Source: JAYUHK01 sp043767025 (GTDB taxonomy: Bacteria; Bacteroidota; Bacteroidia; Chitinophagales; Saprospiraceae). From it: 18,972 nucleotides of DNA. The translations under genes were made by a program, and so were the position numbers. Below are positions 16,901-18,972 of the stretch, in pieces (the stretch's first letter is position 1; each line of letters opens with the position of its first letter). The DNA lies in assembly GCA_043767025.1 (NCBI GenBank), contig JAYUHK010000160.1, positions 1 through 18,972 of the forward strand, given 5' to 3'. Under the pieces are notes generated by a model, which saw only the letters and a program-made list of their open reading frames with translations, was not told the origin of the DNA and did no database searches.

Positions 16901-17751
16901 AAGACTGGCAGATACTCGGCGGAGATGCGACAGCATCGGATTGGTACAACTACAAAAACGATGGATTCAATGCAGGAGCCTTTCCGATTGGAAGAGCCTA
17001 CTTTACGGGGGGCGTGAACGATTGGGTGCAATATAAACTCAATATTTCGACGTTGGGAGGCAACGAAAACGTCGCTTTTCGGATTGTCTTTAAGTCCGAA
17101 GGTACGGGCAATTACTCGGGTGTAGCAGTAGATGACGTTGAGATTAAAAAATTCGCAGGCGAAGCAATCACTACGCTCATCAAGGCAGAGGGCGACGGCA
17201 CGACTTCACTTTCGGATATTTTTATAAATTGGTCAACACTTCCAGAATATTACTGCCAACGATTTGAACTCGAGCAAGCCGCCAACGGTGTCAATTTTGA
17301 CCGAATTGCTACCATTCCAGCCACAGGCATACTCACGTCCAACGTCCAACGATATTCCTACAAGGTGGTCGGCGAAGTGAAGCCAATTACTTATTTTCGC
17401 ATCAAAGTCATTAGTGAGAGCGCAGCGTTGGCGTACAATTATACGTTCTACTCTCCGACAATCATCGTGAAAAGACCGGGTGCCATAACGGACGGCTATC
17501 TGAATACGTTCGGTCCGAACCCATTTATTGACCATCTGACGATGACTTTCAACGAAGTTTTGAAAGATACGCCGCTCAATTACGAACTATTTGAAGACAG
17601 TGGAAAACTAATTGCGAAGTCATCTGAAATCCTCAACGGAACTAATTATCAGCTCAATATGCCGAGCGACTTGCCGCGTGGCATTTATATGCTCCGAATG
17701 ACGATTGGCGATGCGTCCACAAAAACCTATAAATTGAGCAATTTGAGGTAG
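13936..17751 (+). CDS. Secreted sortilin/Asp-box beta-propeller protein with PKD and T9SS sorting domain
   Basis: This 1271-residue exported protein has an N-terminal hydrophobic segment at about 8-25 (YSLVLFGAAAIAVSSIYFF) as signal or signal-anchor. Then come a charged, low-complexity stretch and a VPS10/sialidase-like beta-propeller at about 150-810. GPNNIGGRTRSI marks its entry. Six Asp-box motifs were located: STDGGNSW (248), SKDGGNAW (292), SFNGGTNW (380), SYDGGATW (432), STDGGQSF (564) and TVNGGTSW (700). A PKD domain follows at about 813-876 (LWNFGDGGSS), then a MAM/jelly-roll-like segment at about 880-1075. The type A sorting domain occupies about 1190-1271 (FGPNPFIDHL). It is often annotated as 'glycosyl hydrolase', but no catalytic residues can be assigned, so a binding role is equally possible. 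The start is ATG 13936; the frame opens at a TTG inside the hairpin. Confidence 0.88.
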   Translation: MKKLFKYSLVLFGAAAIAVSSIYFFGEKKQEMSADKTAALVSKSNQQEAVVAATKAGDEAQTSAKANFSQKKNTRISYLKPERESGEEGEADKATSIKEAFEENFRRTKDPALGYPPLERLLTAVEQTKRRQAQLQASGYYDLRGGNSMARFRDRGPNNIGGRTRSILIDRNDPSRKTIWAGSVGGGLWKTTDITAAQPVWIQANDYLANLSIGAIGEDPKDPKVLYVGTGEGYPNADAIAGLGIFKSTDGGNSWALLPSTVNGKFNYTQAIFVHPERNEVYVGTDKGLFRSKDGGNAWVQVLSSNIYDIEYAATSKTIFVTKASTVFRSTTGDSGSWLAATNGIPSTYQRLEITISASNNNVMYAIASENGGSSLVYTSFNGGTNWSAKARPTNANGGEFTNGQAWYDLDIAVSPVDPNYIIVGGAIIMNSYDGGATWVEIGNYGNPHPDHHVIVFDELNPAVVYLGNDGGVWRATNAGNNIKFVEKNNSYNVTQFYACAIHPDSFATYYLGGTQDNGSLQISKPGNSPARNVWGGDGFWAHIDENQPNIQLVSSQNGNYGLSTDGGQSFNGGANVKGSFFTPSDYDSKDNILYTQSNSADFARFKVNTGSVEFIDIPGTTVSVTTVYADQNTPHRIYIGTGTGRLLRLENAHLGTSVNADLVGTFSGSMSSVDIEDGNPDHILVTLSNYGLANSIYETVNGGTSWVGVEGTSVAASMRLPDMPVRWAVFNPNNNRQAMIATEAGVWTTDLLQADSTVWLPPAPGIGSPIVSTHMLQVRKSDKIVLAATHGRGLLTTDFYANPSAKLEADPVSYLQAPVKFKGEESYNASSYLWNFGDGGSSTLENTTHTYSNLGTYPISLTVNGSLSKNASVIILPDHNLPYTAQGTTYGGNFDDNTEQYAVHTYSGSGWERGKSTIAAKSGTHSGDNAYVVGLTETFYKPNSNSILYLPNFNLSDRTIYEFSFWAKYKIQPGLDGFQVQYSTNRGQDWQILGGDATASDWYNYKNDGFNAGAFPIGRAYFTGGVNDWVQYKLNISTLGGNENVAFRIVFKSEGTGNYSGVAVDDVEIKKFAGEAITTLIKAEGDGTTSLSDIFINWSTLPEYYCQRFELEQAANGVNFDRIATIPATGILTSNVQRYSYKVVGEVKPITYFRIKVISESAALAYNYTFYSPTIIVKRPGAITDGYLNTFGPNPFIDHLTMTFNEVLKDTPLNYELFEDSGKLIAKSSEILNGTNYQLNMPSDLPRGIYMLRMTIGDASTKTYKLSNLR

Positions 17752-17821
17752 CAGAAAGTGGGATAAATCATAATAATTCGTTAATATGTCACCTTATACT
17801 ATAAAGTTGCGCCTAAAAGTG

Positions 17822-17829
17822 TAACTTTG
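17822..17829 (+). promoter_or_regulatory. Bacteroidota -7 element upstream of the EGF lipoprotein
   Basis: TAACTTTG is a perfect TAnnTTTG. Transcription would start near 17834, giving a leader of about 67 nt. The only nearby TTG (17807-17809) is 12 bp upstream, too close for a normal -33. A 6-bp inverted repeat, AAAGTT (17803-17808) and AACTTT (17823-17828), puts the -7 element in its right arm. Confidence 0.5.
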
Positions 17830-17900
17830 CGGCATACTTTTTATTAAAAACAAAAAAAGTTCATTTAATCCATTTAATTTTTAAAAAAATTTAGAAAACT

Positions 17901-18464
17901 ATGAAGAAGAATTTGAATTCCCTACTGGCAGCTTTTGCAATCGCAATCCTCGCCACTTTTATGTACTCTTGTGCAGGTGACAAATGCAAAGATGTGAACT
18001 GCGGTGTTCACGGTACCTGTTTGGAAGGCACCTGCAACTGCGACGCTGGATATGAAGGCACGCAGTGCCAGACAGTTTCACGAGATAAAACGTTAGGCAG
18101 TTGGTCGGTAAAAGCATCTTGTGCGGTGGTTCAATGCGATGTGATTGTTCCGTCTGATCCAAACAACTGCCCCCAAAACTACAGTGTAACTGTTTCTGCG
18201 GATACGGATATTCAGAAATTTAAAATTAAAAATTTCGGAAACTACGGACAGACAACGGAAGTAGCAGGTACTTTGTCACCAGACAACAGCATCGTGCTGG
18301 ACTCTACAAACATCGGAACGACCTCAATCACAAAAGTCAAAGGAAATGGAACTTATTTCCCTGCGACTGGTATCATGGTTTTGCGTTATACGTCCAAAAC
18401 TACGTTGCCGACCAATCCGCCGTGCAACATCATTGTCACCGAAACAGATACTTTGAGAAAATAA
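17901..18464 (+). CDS. EGF-domain lipoprotein, function unknown
   Basis: This 187-residue predicted lipoprotein has a signal sequence, MKKNLNSLLAAFAIAILATF, that ends in MYSC, so Cys24 is the likely lipidated residue. The lipobox is imperfect (Met at -3). Cys29, 34, 40, 45, 47 and 56 have the EGF spacing C-x4-C-x5-C-x4-C-x-C-x8-C, with GYEGTQC at the end. The remaining ~125 residues (LGSWSVKASC..NCPQNYSVTVS..) form a beta-rich, Cys-containing domain like small Bacteroidota lipoproteins sometimes called lipocalin-like. It is expected to sit in the outer or inner membrane facing the periplasm or surface. It has its own -7 element upstream and a strong terminator downstream, so it is probably a single-gene unit. 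Its role is not known. Confidence 0.85.
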   Translation: MKKNLNSLLAAFAIAILATFMYSCAGDKCKDVNCGVHGTCLEGTCNCDAGYEGTQCQTVSRDKTLGSWSVKASCAVVQCDVIVPSDPNNCPQNYSVTVSADTDIQKFKIKNFGNYGQTTEVAGTLSPDNSIVLDSTNIGTTSITKVKGNGTYFPATGIMVLRYTSKTTLPTNPPCNIIVTETDTLRK

Positions 18465-18490
18465 GATATTTGTCGAAGCTATTTTGAGTA

Positions 18491-18527
18491 AAAAAATCCC
18501 AACGAATGTAATCCGTTGGGATTTTTT
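18491..18527. terminator. Strong bidirectional intrinsic terminator
   Basis: AAAAAATCCCAACG (18491-18504) pairs perfectly with CGTTGGGATTTTTT (18514-18527) across a 9-nt loop, and the T-run continues to 18530. It lies 26 nt after the lipoprotein stop. The A-run on the left makes it able to work on the other strand too. Confidence 0.9.
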
Positions 18528-18559
18528 TTTGTTAAAACAAAAAAAAGTTATTATATTTG
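18528..18559 (+). promoter_or_regulatory. Promoter of the right-edge Rpn gene, leaderless layout
   Basis: TTTG (18528-18531) as -33 and TATATTTG (18552-18559) as -7 are separated by 20 bp, an excellent Bacteroidota match. The -33 element uses the end of the preceding terminator T-run. The GTG start at 18564 is only 4 nt beyond the -7 element, so transcription should begin at or next to the start codon. Confidence 0.7.
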
Positions 18560-18563
18560 TATT

Positions 18564-18972
18564 GTGAAATATGAGGTCAATAATCCGCACGACAAATTCG
18601 TAAAAGAGATGCTTTCCGAAAAGAGCGTGGCGATTGCTTTTTTGGAAGAATATTTACCCGAAAATTTGTCTAAAATATTGGATATTCCGAACTTGTCATA
18701 CGTTCCGACCAACTATATTACGCCTGAATTGGGGGAAAGTTTTTCGGATATTGTGTTAAAAGTCGGTTTAAAAGACAGTGCAGAGAGTTGTTATGTGAGC
18801 TTACTTTTGGAACACAAATCTTACGTTGACCCATTTGTGTCCTTTCAGATATTAGGTTACATGGCAAATGCGTATTTGACCCAAATAAAAAATAAGGAGT
18901 TGGTCTATCCGATAATTCCAGTGCTGTACTATCACGGCGGCGAGAAGTGGGTACTTCGGACGATAGCGGATT
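18564..18972 (+). CDS. Rpn family recombination-promoting nuclease/putative transposase, partial
   Basis: The first 136 residues of a gene that runs off the right edge are seen. It belongs to the Rpn/YhgA-like (PD-(D/E)XK) family, whose E. coli members are DNA endonucleases that raise recombination. It opens KYEVNNPHDKFVKEMLSEK, the usual 'HDkffkells' start, with Phe, Glu and Leu-rich helices after it. The nuclease core shows ESFSDIVLKVG with Asp62 and LLLEHKSY with Glu83 and Lys85, so the catalytic D..ExK set is complete. PIIPVLYYHGGEKW near 117-129 is the conserved family block. The GTG at 18564 is chosen because no in-frame ATG occurs before the conserved HD motif. It is clearly a different subfamily from the nuclease at 9276, which has D..ExQ. 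It lies just after a terminator and has its own promoter. Confidence 0.9.
   Translation, partial: MKYEVNNPHDKFVKEMLSEKSVAIAFLEEYLPENLSKILDIPNLSYVPTNYITPELGESFSDIVLKVGLKDSAESCYVSLLLEHKSYVDPFVSFQILGYMANAYLTQIKNKELVYPIIPVLYYHGGEKWVLRTIAD

Overview
The window looks like a chromosomal segment of a member of the Bacteroidota. Three very large secreted proteins end in a type IX secretion (Por/T9SS type A) C-terminal sorting domain. Most gene starts lack a Shine-Dalgarno sequence. Several genes are preceded by the Bacteroidota -7 element TAnnTTTG. A bshB1-type bacillithiol deacetylase is also present. The genus cannot be told from the sequence alone.

Left part (1-2733): a short family-2 glycosyltransferase and a second protein that resembles a GT-A glycosyltransferase run rightward. 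They converge on a minus-strand pair, an XRE/HigA-like regulator followed by a class III Fic protein. The Fic protein carries its own C-terminal inhibitory motif and closely resembles the Neisseria meningitidis Fic enzyme. Middle left (2734-5428): etfB and etfA (electron transfer flavoprotein subunits) on the minus strand are divergent from bshB1. A 14-bp perfect palindrome and back-to-back -7 elements lie in the shared control region.

Right part (5429-18464): five genes read rightward. Two paralogous multidomain metzincin (reprolysin-like) proteases of about 1220 residues flank a PD-(D/E)XK 'Rpn/transposase' type nuclease gene. Then come a 1271-residue sortilin/Asp-box beta-propeller protein with PKD and T9SS domains and a small EGF-domain lipoprotein closed by a strong terminator. 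The second protease has a changed zinc motif (Thr for the usual Gly) and a cysteine cluster that its paralogue lacks. A near-perfect 17-bp-stem hairpin separates it from the propeller gene.

The right edge (18528-18972) holds a second, different Rpn-family nuclease gene that runs off the window. Its promoter lies so close to the GTG start that the transcript is probably leaderless. No rRNA, tRNA, CRISPR array or insertion sequence with terminal repeats was recognised. The most unusual items are the class III Fic/XRE pair, the modified second protease, the Rpn gene sitting between the duplicated proteases, and the leaderless Rpn gene built onto a terminator.
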